DNA from: an uncultured cyanobacterium | GTDB lineage: Bacteria; Cyanobacteriota; Cyanobacteriia; Cyanobacteriales; Nostocaceae | NCBI GenBank assembly: GCA_903903925.1 | Contig: CAIVAU010000126.1 | Location: 1-46,985, forward strand | Reading direction: 5' to 3' | DNA: 46,985 bases | Part shown: positions 26,487 to 35,308 of the stretch, one piece after another | Layout of the letters: every line of letters starts with the position of its first letter | Numbering within the stretch: position 1 is the first letter of the stretch | Notes under the pieces: generated by a model | What the model was told of the DNA's origin: nothing | The model's input: only the letters and a program-made list of their open reading frames with translations | Databases searched by the model: none | Made by a program: the position numbers and the translations under genes

Positions 26487-27528
26487 GAAGACAGATACTG
26501 ATACCAAACTCTGATAAATTCTGGCTCCTGACTAAAAAGTTACATTAGCACTGCTTCTTTTAGCAAGAATACCCTGTTTCTGTCTCTGCGTAGAATTGCT
26601 CAACTTTTGGACTACCTTGTTGTCTCAACCTTGACTAAAAGTGACCACATTTTCATGCATGGTGGTGAAGTTTTTTCCCTGGAACTGTCCTCTCTCTGCC
26701 TTATTCTAACCTCAGTAAACCAAAAGTTAGTTGCCAAGAATCACAATTTTTCGCTCTGGTCAAATAATTCGTCGAATATCAGCACAAAGAGTAGCCAGGA
26801 TTTTTACTTAGAAAAATAAAAATATAGTATGACGTGAAACGTCTATCATACGGTTTACAAACCTTCCTCAATAACTGAGGATATATTTGTACTTAATATC
26901 AAGGTAAAAATTTAATGGGGTGGCACGCAAGCTTACAAACCTACAGAATAAATTTTCAAAGGTGATGCGCTTTAAAAAGATCGAAGAAATTGAGCGGCAA
27001 AGTTTAACAAAAAATGAGGTTTCTCGTCTTTGCTGATTGAGAATTATTTCCATAACCTCCAAATTTCTCCTGTAGCTTTTTATGTCATAGCAAACTCGAT
27101 TCCTTACTGAAAAATGGTTTGAGAGTGCTTATCACCGCCTACGGTAAAAACAAGATAGTACTAAGAAAATATCTTTCACTTAATCTCGCTACAAGTTAGG
27201 TGCAGGTGCAGCGTAACCATCAAAAAAACGACCAAGACAGTTTAGTCTCTCTGAAGAACTCATCTGACTAGAGAGATAAAGTCTAACTGTTTAGAAATTG
27301 CCATGAAATTTTCAAAAAGCATGGTGCTTCGATTTCTTGTGACTATTGCATCACTCTTACAATATTTATCGGGATGTTGAATCTTGTCTAATTCAGAACT
27401 TAAGCAGCATTGTGAAACTTTCATTACATCCTACAACAAGCAAACTAAAACATCAAAACCCCTGAGACAATCCTATTGTTTATTACCTTAAGTAAACCAT
27501 TTAATTTGACTTAGCAAAAGACAAGGAT
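26487..27528. other. 1-kb spacer with hairpins and no convincing gene
   Basis: A gene-free, AT-rich stretch. Short frames (for example 26607-26819) show no family pattern or ribosome site. Two structures are visible: GTATGACGT...ACGTCTATCATAC at 26827-26851, and a longer hairpin at 27237-27290 listed separately. A 15-mer TTTCTCGTCTTTGCT near 27020 recurs near 31103 in the IS-remnant zone, so part of this spacer may be debris of the same element. Confidence 0.5.
27237..27290. other. Two-part hairpin upstream of the decayed decarboxylase
   Basis: ACAGTTTAG (27237-27245) pairs with CTAACTGT (27283-27290) with one bulge. TCTCTC (27246-27251) continues the stem with GAGAGA (27271-27276). The 19-nt loop and an internal bulge make it too irregular for a simple terminator. 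It may be a leader element of the dead gene. Confidence 0.4.
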
Positions 27529-27800
27529 ATGCGGACACTCTTAGAAAAGACAGCTAAATACGCAATTCGTTATCTTGAGGGGTTAGATAAGTGCATGTAG
27601 ATGGAGCCTTTGGACTTTGGGCAGCTGCTGAGCCGTCTTTGGCTCACCTCACAACTGGCGTGGAACAAGCAGACTCTTGGGCAACAACTGATGCTGATGT
27701 AGAGCGGAGTTTGTCAGCTATGCTGCGAATTGCTGAGAAATATCGTTCTGATAGACTACCCACCTCGATCACAGCACAACAATTCACCAATGTTGGTTAA
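27529..27800 (+). pseudogene. Internally deleted group II PLP-dependent decarboxylase
   Basis: Three pieces of one gene are joined. The N-terminal piece (27529-27591) reads MRTLLEKTAKYAIRYLEGLD. A piece with the family's PLP-aspartate motif (from 27591) reads VHVDGAFGLWAAAEPS...QADSWAT. The C-terminal end reads TDADVERSLSAMLRIAEKY. The first join shifts frame. The second is in frame. A full gene would have about 450-480 codons and the PLP lysine (in DAHKW) is missing, so it cannot work. It lies just before an APC permease, which hints at a former decarboxylase-transporter pair. Confidence 0.75.
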
Positions 27801-27828
27801 ATTTTCTTTTAACCTTGAGCGTTAAAAT

Positions 27829-29304
27829 ATGTTAAAACAAAAATCTAAAAATTTTGTTTCTTCCAAGAATGTGTCTGAAAATTATTTCAGGCGACGACGA
27901 CTACAAGGAAGTGCTGATTCTTTCCTTTTATGGGGTTTAGGTGTTGGCGCTGTCATCTCTGGTGATTTCTTTGGTTGGAACTATGGTCTAGTAGCAGGTG
28001 GGTTTTGGGGTTTAACGATCGCTAGTATCCTGATGGGAATCATGTACACATGCATGGTCTGCACTCTTGCTGAACTGTCGGCAATGCTACCCCATGCTGG
28101 TGGGTTGTATTCTTTCACTCGCAACGCCTTTGGTTCATTTTGGGGATTTATTTGCGGTGTAGCCGTCACCATTGAGTATGTACTGGCAACTGCCGCACTA
28201 GTCTTTGGGATGAGCAACTACCTCAAGCCTTTGATTCCCTCAATACCGAGTTATCTTGTATGGCTACTTCTCTATGCTATTTTCGTGGCGATTTGTATTC
28301 ATAGTTTGGAACTCACTTTGCAGGTAAGTCTTTTCATGACTCTAGTCGCAATCATGGTGTTAGGCATATTCTATTTGAGTATGTCCGAATCAGGTGTTTT
28401 CAAACCAGAACTACTTTTCAATATTCCTGCTGAACCAGGGCAATCAGCGTGGCTACCTAAAGGTTGGCAAGGTGTTTTTGCCGCAATCCCCTATGCTATT
28501 TGGTTCTACCTGGCGATCGAACTTCTCCCAGTGGCAAGTGAAGAAACTGAAAACGTGCCGAGGAAGATGCCAGCCGCACTGATCTCAGGTATGGTCACCC
28601 TAATTGTCCTTTCCGTTTTTACCCTAGTGCTGAATTCTGGAGTAGGTGGTGGCGCTGCTGCAATTGGTAAATCAAATGTACCGCTTGCAGACGGACTGGA
28701 GGCTTACTTTGGCAAGGGTTCTACTAGTGAAGTTCTCACAGTGTGCTCGTTAACTCTTGGCTTGGGGGCTAGCTTACTAACCTTGATCTACGGCTATGGG
28801 CGTATACTCTTCTCTCTTTCTCGTGCTGGCTATATACCGCGCTGGATTTCTGTCACTAGCAAAAACCATCTGCCTTCTAGAGCACTCATTCTCGGAACAT
28901 TAGTCGGATTGATCTGTGTTGTATTAGTTGCCAATGGTAAAGCGTCTGCCGTAGATGCTGTGATTTTGAATATGTCTGTTTTTGGAGCAGTGATCTCTTA
29001 TATTCTCGCCATGCTCAGCTACATCAAGATCAAGCTCAGTCGTCCTCATTTACACAAACCCTATGAAAGCCCATTGGGGATTTGGGGGGCGGTAGTTGGG
29101 GTGACACTCGCAATTTTTGCCTTAGTTGCGTGTGTCTCTGTACCTGACTACCAGCCTGGTATCTGGGGGGTTGGAATTGTCCTGCTTGTGGCGACTGTCT
29201 ACTACTTTTTCTATAGTAGACATCGATTAGTTGCTCAGGCTCCAGAGGAAGCCGCTGCACTCTACAAAGAGGGAGCTCTTAGCAGGGAGAATCCCCATCA
29301 TTAA
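27829..29304 (+). CDS. APC-superfamily permease, ethanolamine-permease type
   Basis: A 491-residue integral membrane protein with about twelve hydrophobic helices. The N-terminal consensus (LWGLGVGAVISGDFFGWNYG) and the second helix region (LAELSAMLPHAGGLYSFTRNAFG) match the ethanolamine permease/amino-acid antiporter branch of the APC superfamily. It probably imports an amine or amino acid with protons or by exchange, and the substrate is not readable. It is 28 bp after the dead decarboxylase, with which it may once have been paired. Confidence 0.85.
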   Translation: MLKQKSKNFVSSKNVSENYFRRRRLQGSADSFLLWGLGVGAVISGDFFGWNYGLVAGGFWGLTIASILMGIMYTCMVCTLAELSAMLPHAGGLYSFTRNAFGSFWGFICGVAVTIEYVLATAALVFGMSNYLKPLIPSIPSYLVWLLLYAIFVAICIHSLELTLQVSLFMTLVAIMVLGIFYLSMSESGVFKPELLFNIPAEPGQSAWLPKGWQGVFAAIPYAIWFYLAIELLPVASEETENVPRKMPAALISGMVTLIVLSVFTLVLNSGVGGGAAAIGKSNVPLADGLEAYFGKGSTSEVLTVCSLTLGLGASLLTLIYGYGRILFSLSRAGYIPRWISVTSKNHLPSRALILGTLVGLICVVLVANGKASAVDAVILNMSVFGAVISYILAMLSYIKIKLSRPHLHKPYESPLGIWGAVVGVTLAIFALVACVSVPDYQPGIWGVGIVLLVATVYYFFYSRHRLVAQAPEEAAALYKEGALSRENPHH

Positions 29305-29432
29305 AATTAGGGGATTTGTAGGTAAAAATTGCTGTAATATGAAACAAACACAAAACATACAGCGAAGCCTGCTTGTTAGGCATCTACACCAAATATTAAA
29401 CAGCTTGCGCTGACGCCAACATCTCAATTTTC

Positions 29433-30116
29433 ATGACCAACGAACACCAACTCAGCCTCTTTGAGGAATCCAGCTTTGATCAAAAAGATCTGATCCCTAC
29501 AAATGCTAAAATTCCGATTCCTTCAGGAACCTATGCCAGCATGACTGAGTTAGCACAGCACTGTAACCATTGTCATCGCTGTGCATTAGGAAACACCCGT
29601 ACTCATGCAGTTGTTGGACGTGGGAACCTTAAGGCAACAATTATGATTATAGGGGAGGGCCCAGGTCAAAATGAAGACGAAACTGGGTTACCTTTTGTCG
29701 GCAAAGCAGGACAGTTGTTAGATAAAATTTTGGCATCTGTAAACCTGGATACAGAAAAAGACATTTACATCTGCAACACGGTTAAATGCCGCCCACCAGA
29801 GAACCGAGTTCCTACTAATGAAGAAATGGCGGCTTGTAAACCCTATCTATTAGAACAAATTCGTCTAGTTGAGCCAAAAATCATTCTCTTGACAGGTGCA
29901 ACTGCCGTCAAAGATTTAACTGGTGATAAGCGTGGCATTAGCAAAATTCGTGGACAGTGGATGGAGTTGGAAGGACGTTTGTGTATGCCAATTTTTCACC
30001 CATCTTACTTGCTGCGTAATGCTTCGCGTGAAGTCGGTAGTCCCAAATGGTTAATGTGGCAAGATATACAAGCAGTGCGTACTAAGTTTGATGAAATCCA
30101 GAGAACTTCTAGATAA
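29433..30116 (+). CDS. Family 4 uracil-DNA glycosylase (iron-sulfur)
   Basis: A 227-residue DNA repair enzyme that removes uracil from DNA. The N-terminal 45 residues precede a cysteine cluster (CNHCHRCALGNTRT). Next come the active-site motif GEGPGQNEDETGLPFVGKAG and the second cysteine pair (VKCRPPENRVPTNEEMAAC) that completes the [4Fe-4S] site. The C-terminal motif HPSYLLRNAS matches the family's substrate loop. No operon partner is visible. Confidence 0.94.
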   Translation: MTNEHQLSLFEESSFDQKDLIPTNAKIPIPSGTYASMTELAQHCNHCHRCALGNTRTHAVVGRGNLKATIMIIGEGPGQNEDETGLPFVGKAGQLLDKILASVNLDTEKDIYICNTVKCRPPENRVPTNEEMAACKPYLLEQIRLVEPKIILLTGATAVKDLTGDKRGISKIRGQWMELEGRLCMPIFHPSYLLRNASREVGSPKWLMWQDIQAVRTKFDEIQRTSR

Positions 30117-30162
30117 AGATTTAATTGATTTTATCTAACAGAATTGACCAACAGATGAAGAT

Positions 30163-30498
30163 CTATATTTTCTGTTGTTGGGACATCCTTTGATGGGCAC
30201 GTAAACTTTTGAAATACTCAATCAAGAAAATTTGTCTTGATACTCCAATTTCCGTGAGGGTATAGCCAAAGCATTTATATTTATTTATCCAACCTCTAGT
30301 CAAACAGCCAATCTCGAACAGAGACTCGAAAGTATCAAAGACAAAAGCTCGCTCACAATCATATGCTGAATGGCGTAGATTTTCCGTCATTTCACTAGGG
30401 GTGATCCAACTATGATTCAACATAGCCACGAAAATCAAGAGCTGCAACTCCAACTCATCCAATAAATCGCCATTCTTAAGCAGCACTAATTCACTCAT
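30163..30498 (-). CDS. Small helical protein, possibly winged helix, function unknown
   Basis: A 111-residue protein with a ribosome site (AAGGA) 5-6 nt before the ATG. The pattern ELELQLLIFVAMLNHSWITP, SEMTENL..., FESLFEIGCLTRGW, CFGYTLTEIGVSRQIFL is compatible with a winged-helix fold, the YTLTEIG segment looking like the wing. No enzyme motif or membrane segment is visible. The C-terminal tail is basic and Gln-rich. I do not recognise the family. Confidence 0.6.
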   Translation of the reverse strand: MSELVLLKNGDLLDELELQLLIFVAMLNHSWITPSEMTENLRHSAYDCERAFVFDTFESLFEIGCLTRGWINKYKCFGYTLTEIGVSRQIFLIEYFKSLRAHQRMSQQQKI

Positions 30499-30740
30499 TA
30501 GTCCTTGTTCCTTCGTGGGCTAGTTTTTGAATAATAAGATCTGACGCTGGATTCATCATAGCCAACTTCTGGCACGAAGTATAATAGCAAGATCGCTTCT
30601 AGTAGACATAGTGGTGAAAATTAATTATGCGTTCGCTGAAATCCTTGGTAGGGGCGTATTGCAATACTCCCCTACATGATTCCTGGAGATGTCTAGTATA
30701 AACTCTTGCATCCCTGCCTTGACGGTGGCAACTAGTGAAG

Positions 30741-30832
30741 AGGGAGCAGGGAGCAGGGAATAGGGAGCAGGGAGCAGGGAGCAGGGAGCAGGGAGCAGGG
30801 AATAGGGAGCAGGGAATAGGGAGTAGGGAATA
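30741..30832. repeat. GGGAGCA tandem array
   Basis: About thirteen 7-bp units, GGGAGCA with GGGAATA variants. In the mirrored strand it equals the CTCCCTG array at 37308-37407. Confidence 0.95.
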
Positions 30833-30848
30833 GAAGGAGTTTCTTTCA

Positions 30849-31142
30849 TTCATAACGGGTGGTGCGCCGCCTGTCGGGTCCTCTCAAGAGGACCGATCAA
30901 GGATTTCAGTCCATTTCAAGTGCCGTTAAGCTATTAGCCCGGAACTTCAGTTCTGGGCGGGATATCGGGCTGATTCAGAATGGTGCAATCCTGCTGGCTT
31001 AGAGTCGCTTGCTAAAGCACACTGGCGGGTCTAAGCCCACGGATTTATCCGTAACAAAAACGGTTAGCTGTTACGAGACGCGCCGCCCCTTGGGCGAGGA
31101 ACTTTCTCGTCTTTGCTTAAATCTCAGCACTTAAGCCGTGGG
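30849..31142 (+). mobile_element. Possible IS200/IS605-type right-end remnant (omega-RNA-like), no TnpB gene
   Basis: A dense set of hairpins in a gene-free stretch: GGTCCTC-TCAA-GAGGACC (30877-30894), GCCCGGAAC-TTCA-GTTCTGGGC (30937-30958, one G-U pair), and ACGGATTTATCCGT (31039-31052). CCCACGG (31036-31042) matches CCGTGGG (31136-31142) in inverted orientation. CCCACGG-ATTTAT-CCGT hairpins of this sort are typical of the ends of IS200/IS605 elements in cyanobacteria, whose right ends also encode the guide RNA of TnpB. No transposase or TnpB frame is present, so this would be a remnant or a non-autonomous copy. The identification is from pattern memory only. Confidence 0.45.
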
Positions 31143-31167
31143 TTCCTTCAGCATAGCTGCCTTCTCA

Positions 31168-31375
31168 ACTAAATTTAGCTGAGATTTTAAGTCCTGAATT
31201 TAACTAAATTTAACTGAGATTTTAAATCCTGAATTTCACTGAACTATCGAATTGAGAAGCCTTCTAGAGCCTAGTTCCGGTTAAAAACTAGATGCGTGAT
31301 AGATCATCACCTAAATTTACCTGAATTTACCTGAGATTTTAAATCCTGAATTTAACTGAACTATCAAATTCAGAA
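31168..31375. repeat. Three diverged copies of a 35-bp AT-rich unit
   Basis: The unit CTAAATTTARCTGAGATTTT, then AARTCCTGAATTT, occurs at 31170-31202, 31205-31236 and about 31322-31353. The last two copies share a further CTGAACTATCRAATTSAGAA segment. They lie upstream of the lectin gene and end about 175 bp before its start. Confidence 0.7.
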
Positions 31376-31550
31376 GCAAAGTATGTTAAAGGTATAACTT
31401 CTGAGCCAAGAAAACATTATTAGTGTTCAGAAAATTTAGTGATTTCAAATAGTTGATTACTAAGAAGGAATTGCTCTCTCTTGGTAAAAAAGATCAAAAG
31501 TTAAAAACCATTGATGTTCATATCGTTTTAACACCTCAAGGAGCTAATCG

Positions 31551-32354
31551 ATGACTGCTACTACTAGCAATTGGAAAACAGATACATTTCAAGATGCTTA
31601 TCTTAAAATTGAACATTCATATTTCTCTGAAGTTTATACAGATCCTACTTCTCCCTTAGTGATTAAAGGAGAAATCAAATTCTCTAATACTGGACTTTTA
31701 AGTATTTTAGACCTGAATTTCGTGCTGAACCCTGATGATAATTCCGCAACTTGGGAAGGTTATCTTACTAATGCTCAAGGCGAGTTAGTTCCAGATACTA
31801 CTGTACATAAAATCGGCAATATTCCTCCTGGTCAGTCTGCTAGTGTATATACTTATTGGTGGAAACCTAAGCATCTTTTTGGCTCTAGCACAAAGGATTT
31901 TGATGTCCAATTCAATATTATTCCCACTTACACTATCCAATACTCTGGTGAAGCAGATTTTCGTAGCACGGCTAATGTTTACTTATCCAAAGGTAAATTT
32001 GAAGTTCCAGGTATCTTAGAAGCAGGGATAGAATTTACAAACAATCACTCTAAACAACTTAATTTCATCTTTTCCCCTTCAGGTACGTGGGATTGTAACC
32101 CAACAACAAATCCCACAGTTACAGCAGCCGGAGTACCTAGCGCCAATGCTAGCGGGTTTACATATCCCAAGAATACGCCCCTTGCTCTGTTAGCTATCAA
32201 TAAACAAACCTCATCTGTAGCGGCAGAAGTAGGTACAACTAAGACCATTCGTTTGAACCCAGGAGAAACTTTGATTTTTAAGATGAATGATTCTCCAAAT
32301 GGTTACTACAATAATGCGGGGGTAATTACTGTCAATTGGTCTATCCAATCTTAA
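31551..32354 (+). CDS. Two-domain beta protein with C-terminal LecA (PA-IL)-like lectin domain
   Basis: A 267-residue protein without signal peptide. Residues about 15-150 form an unfamiliar beta-rich domain (YLKIEHSYFSEVYTDP; GEIKFSNTGLLSILDLNF; IGNIPPGQSASVYTYWW). Residues about 170-267 resemble the calcium-dependent galactose lectin PA-IL: FTYPKNTPLALLAINKQ, then LNPGETLIFKMNDSPNGYYNN and a final beta strand. Asp247, Asn254 and Asn255 fall where LecA has its calcium ligands (Asp100, Asn107, Asn108). The ATG has a strong ribosome site (AAGGAG) 8 nt upstream, and a good terminator follows, so the gene is intact. Sugar binding is inferred. Confidence 0.6.
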   Translation: MTATTSNWKTDTFQDAYLKIEHSYFSEVYTDPTSPLVIKGEIKFSNTGLLSILDLNFVLNPDDNSATWEGYLTNAQGELVPDTTVHKIGNIPPGQSASVYTYWWKPKHLFGSSTKDFDVQFNIIPTYTIQYSGEADFRSTANVYLSKGKFEVPGILEAGIEFTNNHSKQLNFIFSPSGTWDCNPTTNPTVTAAGVPSANASGFTYPKNTPLALLAINKQTSSVAAEVGTTKTIRLNPGETLIFKMNDSPNGYYNNAGVITVNWSIQS

Positions 32355-32388
32355 TAGTCAAGGTAATAATAATAATCGAACAAGGGTG

Positions 32389-32431
32389 GGGTGAGAGGAA
32401 AGAGCTTTAAGTAGTTCCTCTTACCCTTTTT
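32389..32431 (+). terminator. Rho-independent terminator of the lectin gene
   Basis: GGGTGAGAGGAA (32389-32400) pairs with TTCCTCTTACCC (32415-32426) with one G-U pair, followed by TTTTT. It is the clearest terminator in the window and also lies at the end of the convergent gene. Confidence 0.8.
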
Positions 32432-32436
32432 CATGA

Positions 32437-33105
32437 TTATTTATGCGGAATGAAGCCAGAATGCACACCTACTTTTGCTGCTTGACAATCTCGCAACCAG
32501 ATGTTAATTGCTTGGGCAATGTCACCGTTGCTACTATCTTGTGGTGGTGTGGGAAGTTTTTTAGCTTGATAATAGCCAGTTTGGGAAAACATCATTACCA
32601 GACGCCAACCGCTCTTTGTTTTTGTTAAAAATAGCCAATGGAATTGCTGTAAGTTTACTGCTTTTCCACTTGTGTACAGCCGCTCTAAAGTGGTAAAAAA
32701 GACTTGCTCAACTCCTGGTGAAGCATTTTTGGTGACATCCGTACTGTATCCTTCAGGATTAAGAGGCAGAGGTGTAAAATCAGGTTTTCCTGCTACCAGC
32801 ATATAACTGTAGACATCAGGTAATTTGCTTAAGAGGGGAGGGCGGGCGCGTTGGATAGTGCGATTGGCGTAACTCGGTAAATCCCGCAACATCTGAGTTG
32901 TTAATGTTTCTATATTTTGGTTTGAGCAAACAGACTTCACACCGCCTGTGACACCGCTGTTTGCTTTTCCAGAGGAACTAGAGTCATTTCTTGTTAAAAG
33001 CGCCCCACGGGCGGCACGCCACCCGTTATGAAACGAGAGTAGGAGCCATAAGCTACAACAAAGAAGCCACAAGCCATGATTTCTCTTTTTGACTTTTGGC
33101 TTCAT
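32437..33105 (-). CDS. Secreted or membrane-anchored protein of unknown function
   Basis: 222 residues from the ATG at 33105, which overlaps the pyrF stop by ATGA and implies translational coupling. The N-terminus is basic ([11 protein letters not shown]) with one hydrophobic segment ([14 protein letters not shown]). After it comes a stretch ([11 protein letters not shown]) encoded by a GC-rich palindromic repeat. The remaining part has conserved-looking segments (LLRDLPSY-like, [48 protein letters not shown]) as in cyanobacterial proteins without known function. The signal peptide and export are inferred. Confidence 0.75.
   Translation of the reverse strand: MKPKVKKRNHGLWLLCCSLWLLLSFHNGWRAARGALLTRNDSSSSGKANSGVTGGVKSVCSNQNIETLTTQMLRDLPSYANRTIQRARPPLLSKLPDVYSYMLVAGKPDFTPLPLNPEGYSTDVTKNASPGVEQVFFTTLERLYTSGKAVNLQQFHWLFLTKTKSGWRLVMMFSQTGYYQAKKLPTPPQDSSNGDIAQAINIWLRDCQAAKVGVHSGFIPHK
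33001..33033 (-). repeat. GC-rich palindromic repeat inside a coding sequence
   Basis: The minus strand reads CATAACGGGTGGCGTGCCGC, then CCGTGGGGCG. A near copy (CATAACGGGTGGTGCGCCGC, then CTGTCGGG) stands at 30851-30878 in the IS-remnant zone. In the gene it encodes [11 protein letters not shown] just after the signal anchor. Confidence 0.75.
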
Positions 33106-33821
33106 GGGACTGTAATCAACTCGTCGCAAATCCTCTTCCAGGCTAACTCTGGATTAGTAGATGCGGTGATTGGACGCCCAATAACTAGGTAATCTGCTCC
33201 AGAATGAAGTGCTTGTGCTGGTGTAAATACTCGCTTTTGATCATCTACATCAGACCAAGTTGGGCGTATTCCCGGACAAACGAGGACAAAGTCGTCTCCA
33301 CAAGTTTGTCGTAACTGTGCTACCTCTTGAGGTGAACAAACAGCCCCATCCAACCCCATCTCTTGAGCCATCAACGCCATTTCTAATGTATACTCTGGCA
33401 GTTCTAGCGGAATTTTTAGATCAAACGCCAGTTGCCGTGAAGAAATGCTCGTTAACAGAGAAACAGCAATTAACTTTGGTGGTTTCACACCTGAAGCGGC
33501 AGCCCCCGCTTGTACTGCCTCAGTCGCCGCCTTCAGGGCATCTCTACCAGAAGTCGCATGAATCGTCAGCAAATCAATGCCGAAAGACCCTGCAACACGG
33601 CAAGCACCAGCAATAGTGTTGGGGATGTCGTGCAACTTCAAATCCAGGAAAATTCGCTTTGAATGGGTTTTTAGCACCTCTAGGATTTTTGGTCCAGTGC
33701 TGACAAACAACTCTAAACCAACTTTCCAGAACCTGACTTGATCTAGCCCTTCAACTAGAGCGATCGCTTCTTCTAGTGTCGGCACATCTAGGGGAACAAT
33801 AATCCGTTCCGAAGTGTTCAT
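33102..33821 (-). CDS. pyrF: Orotidine 5'-phosphate decarboxylase
   Basis: 239 residues from the preferred ATG ([14 protein letters not shown]). An upstream in-frame ATG at 33842 overlaps tyrS by 1 bp. The catalytic tetrad region is [11 protein letters not shown] (Asp60, Lys62, Asp65), with phosphate-binding VCPGIRP and [10 protein letters not shown] near the end. It makes UMP, the last step of de novo pyrimidine synthesis. It lies between tyrS and the secreted protein in one minus-strand operon (21-bp gap, and a 4-bp overlap). Confidence 0.96.
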   Translation of the reverse strand: MNTSERIIVPLDVPTLEEAIALVEGLDQVRFWKVGLELFVSTGPKILEVLKTHSKRIFLDLKLHDIPNTIAGACRVAGSFGIDLLTIHATSGRDALKAATEAVQAGAAASGVKPPKLIAVSLLTSISSRQLAFDLKIPLELPEYTLEMALMAQEMGLDGAVCSPQEVAQLRQTCGDDFVLVCPGIRPTWSDVDDQKRVFTPAQALHSGADYLVIGRPITASTNPELAWKRICDELITVP

Positions 33822-33841
33822 GCAACTCACCACTAACAACA

Positions 33842-35011
33842 TTAAGGCACAAGTCGGACAAACTTATTTTTACCCACTTGCAAAACTCGTCCGTACAACT
33901 CACTTGGGTTCTGGAAAGTTGTATCGATATCGGTCATGCGATCGCCATCTAGCCTTACCCCATTTTCTTGAATTTTGCGTCTACCTTCTGAACTACTTTT
34001 GCACAAATTAGTTGCACTCAGAATATAGGTCAACTTAGAGGGAAATGAGACTTCTGAAAGTGAAAATTCAGGGACTTCGCCTTTTTCAATCTCAACCAGA
34101 GCATTCTCGCCATGATACTGTTTGACAATTTCTTGTCCTAGTAGTTTTTGGCGATCGCGTGGATTTTCCGGTAGATGATCCAACGGTAAATCTGTCAGCA
34201 GTGTAAAGTACTGCACCAGAAGATGATCTGGAACTTGTTGTAGCTTCTGATACTTTTTAAATGGGTGTTCCGACAAGCCCACATAATTCCCCAGAGACTT
34301 AGACATTTTTTGCTCGCCATCAAGACCAATCAAAATCGGCAAGAGTAGACCATACTGGGGTTTTTGCCCAAAATGGCGCTGTAAATCTCGCCCTACAGCA
34401 ATATTAAATTTTTGGTCCGTTCCGCCTAATTCCACATCCGCATCAACGGCAACAGAATCATAACCTTGCATCAAGGGGTACAAGAATTCGTGCAAAAAAA
34501 TAGGATTCTCTTTTTTATAGCGTTCAGCGAAGCCCTCCTTAGCCAGCATCTGCCCCACAGTCATGGTAGAGAGTAGATCCAAAATTTTGCCCAAGTCTAG
34601 TTTTGACAACCATTCAGAGTTATAACGTACCAAGAGTCTCCCTGGTGTGTCAAAATCCAATATAGGTCGTACTTGATCAAGATAAGTCTGAGCGTTCTGC
34701 AAAACTTCTGTTTCCGAGAGTTGGCGACGCATTTCAGATTTACCTGTCGGATCGCCAATGCGAGCTGTAAAATCACCAATAATTAGCACTGCTGTATGCC
34801 CTGCATCTTGAAAAGCTCGCAGTTTTCGCACTGGTATGCTATGACCAAGATGAATATCCGCTCCTGTAGGGTCAATTCCCAATTTGACTCTTAAAGGTCG
34901 GGTTGTACTCGCCAATAGCTTTTCTAAGCTTTCAATTTCACTGTCAGAGTCTATTGGTTGGGGGAAAATCTCAGATGTCCCACGACCCAGCCAAGACAAA
35001 TTTTGCGTCAT
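33842..35011 (-). CDS. tyrS: Tyrosyl-tRNA synthetase
   Basis: A 389-residue class I aminoacyl-tRNA synthetase that charges tRNA-Tyr. It has a Rossmann domain with HLGHS (54-58), the tyrosine pocket ([18 protein letters not shown]), GGTDQKFNI, and KMSKS (235-239). A C-terminal S4-like RNA-binding domain follows ([17 protein letters not shown]). Length and motifs are typical. It is the first gene of the tyrS-pyrF-unknown operon. Confidence 0.97.
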   Translation of the reverse strand: MTQNLSWLGRGTSEIFPQPIDSDSEIESLEKLLASTTRPLRVKLGIDPTGADIHLGHSIPVRKLRAFQDAGHTAVLIIGDFTARIGDPTGKSEMRRQLSETEVLQNAQTYLDQVRPILDFDTPGRLLVRYNSEWLSKLDLGKILDLLSTMTVGQMLAKEGFAERYKKENPIFLHEFLYPLMQGYDSVAVDADVELGGTDQKFNIAVGRDLQRHFGQKPQYGLLLPILIGLDGEQKMSKSLGNYVGLSEHPFKKYQKLQQVPDHLLVQYFTLLTDLPLDHLPENPRDRQKLLGQEIVKQYHGENALVEIEKGEVPEFSLSEVSFPSKLTYILSATNLCKSSSEGRRKIQENGVRLDGDRMTDIDTTFQNPSELYGRVLQVGKNKFVRLVP

Positions 35012-35222
35012 ACTCGGAGATTAACTGTTAACTATGGAGTTTACTTTAAACCAAGGATTGATTCTAGTCACTGGCAATTTGTCTGATATTTCATCTGCAA
35101 AACTCTTATAATTACAAAAAATTAACGTAAGAATACATCCGTCAGCATTGTTAAATAATCGGGAGATAACAGGATGTCGTCAAGAGCCACCAAGACAAAT
35201 ACCACTCATAAAGATAAATTCT

Positions 35223-35262
<40 letters not shown>

Positions 35263-35308
35263 CTTAAGAAATTACACTGATATTTATAAGTGAGGAAGTG
35301 AGATAGCC

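Noticed and set aside
26607..26819. 70-codon plus-strand frame in the ligA-decarboxylase spacer
   Set aside because: No ribosome site or homology pattern.
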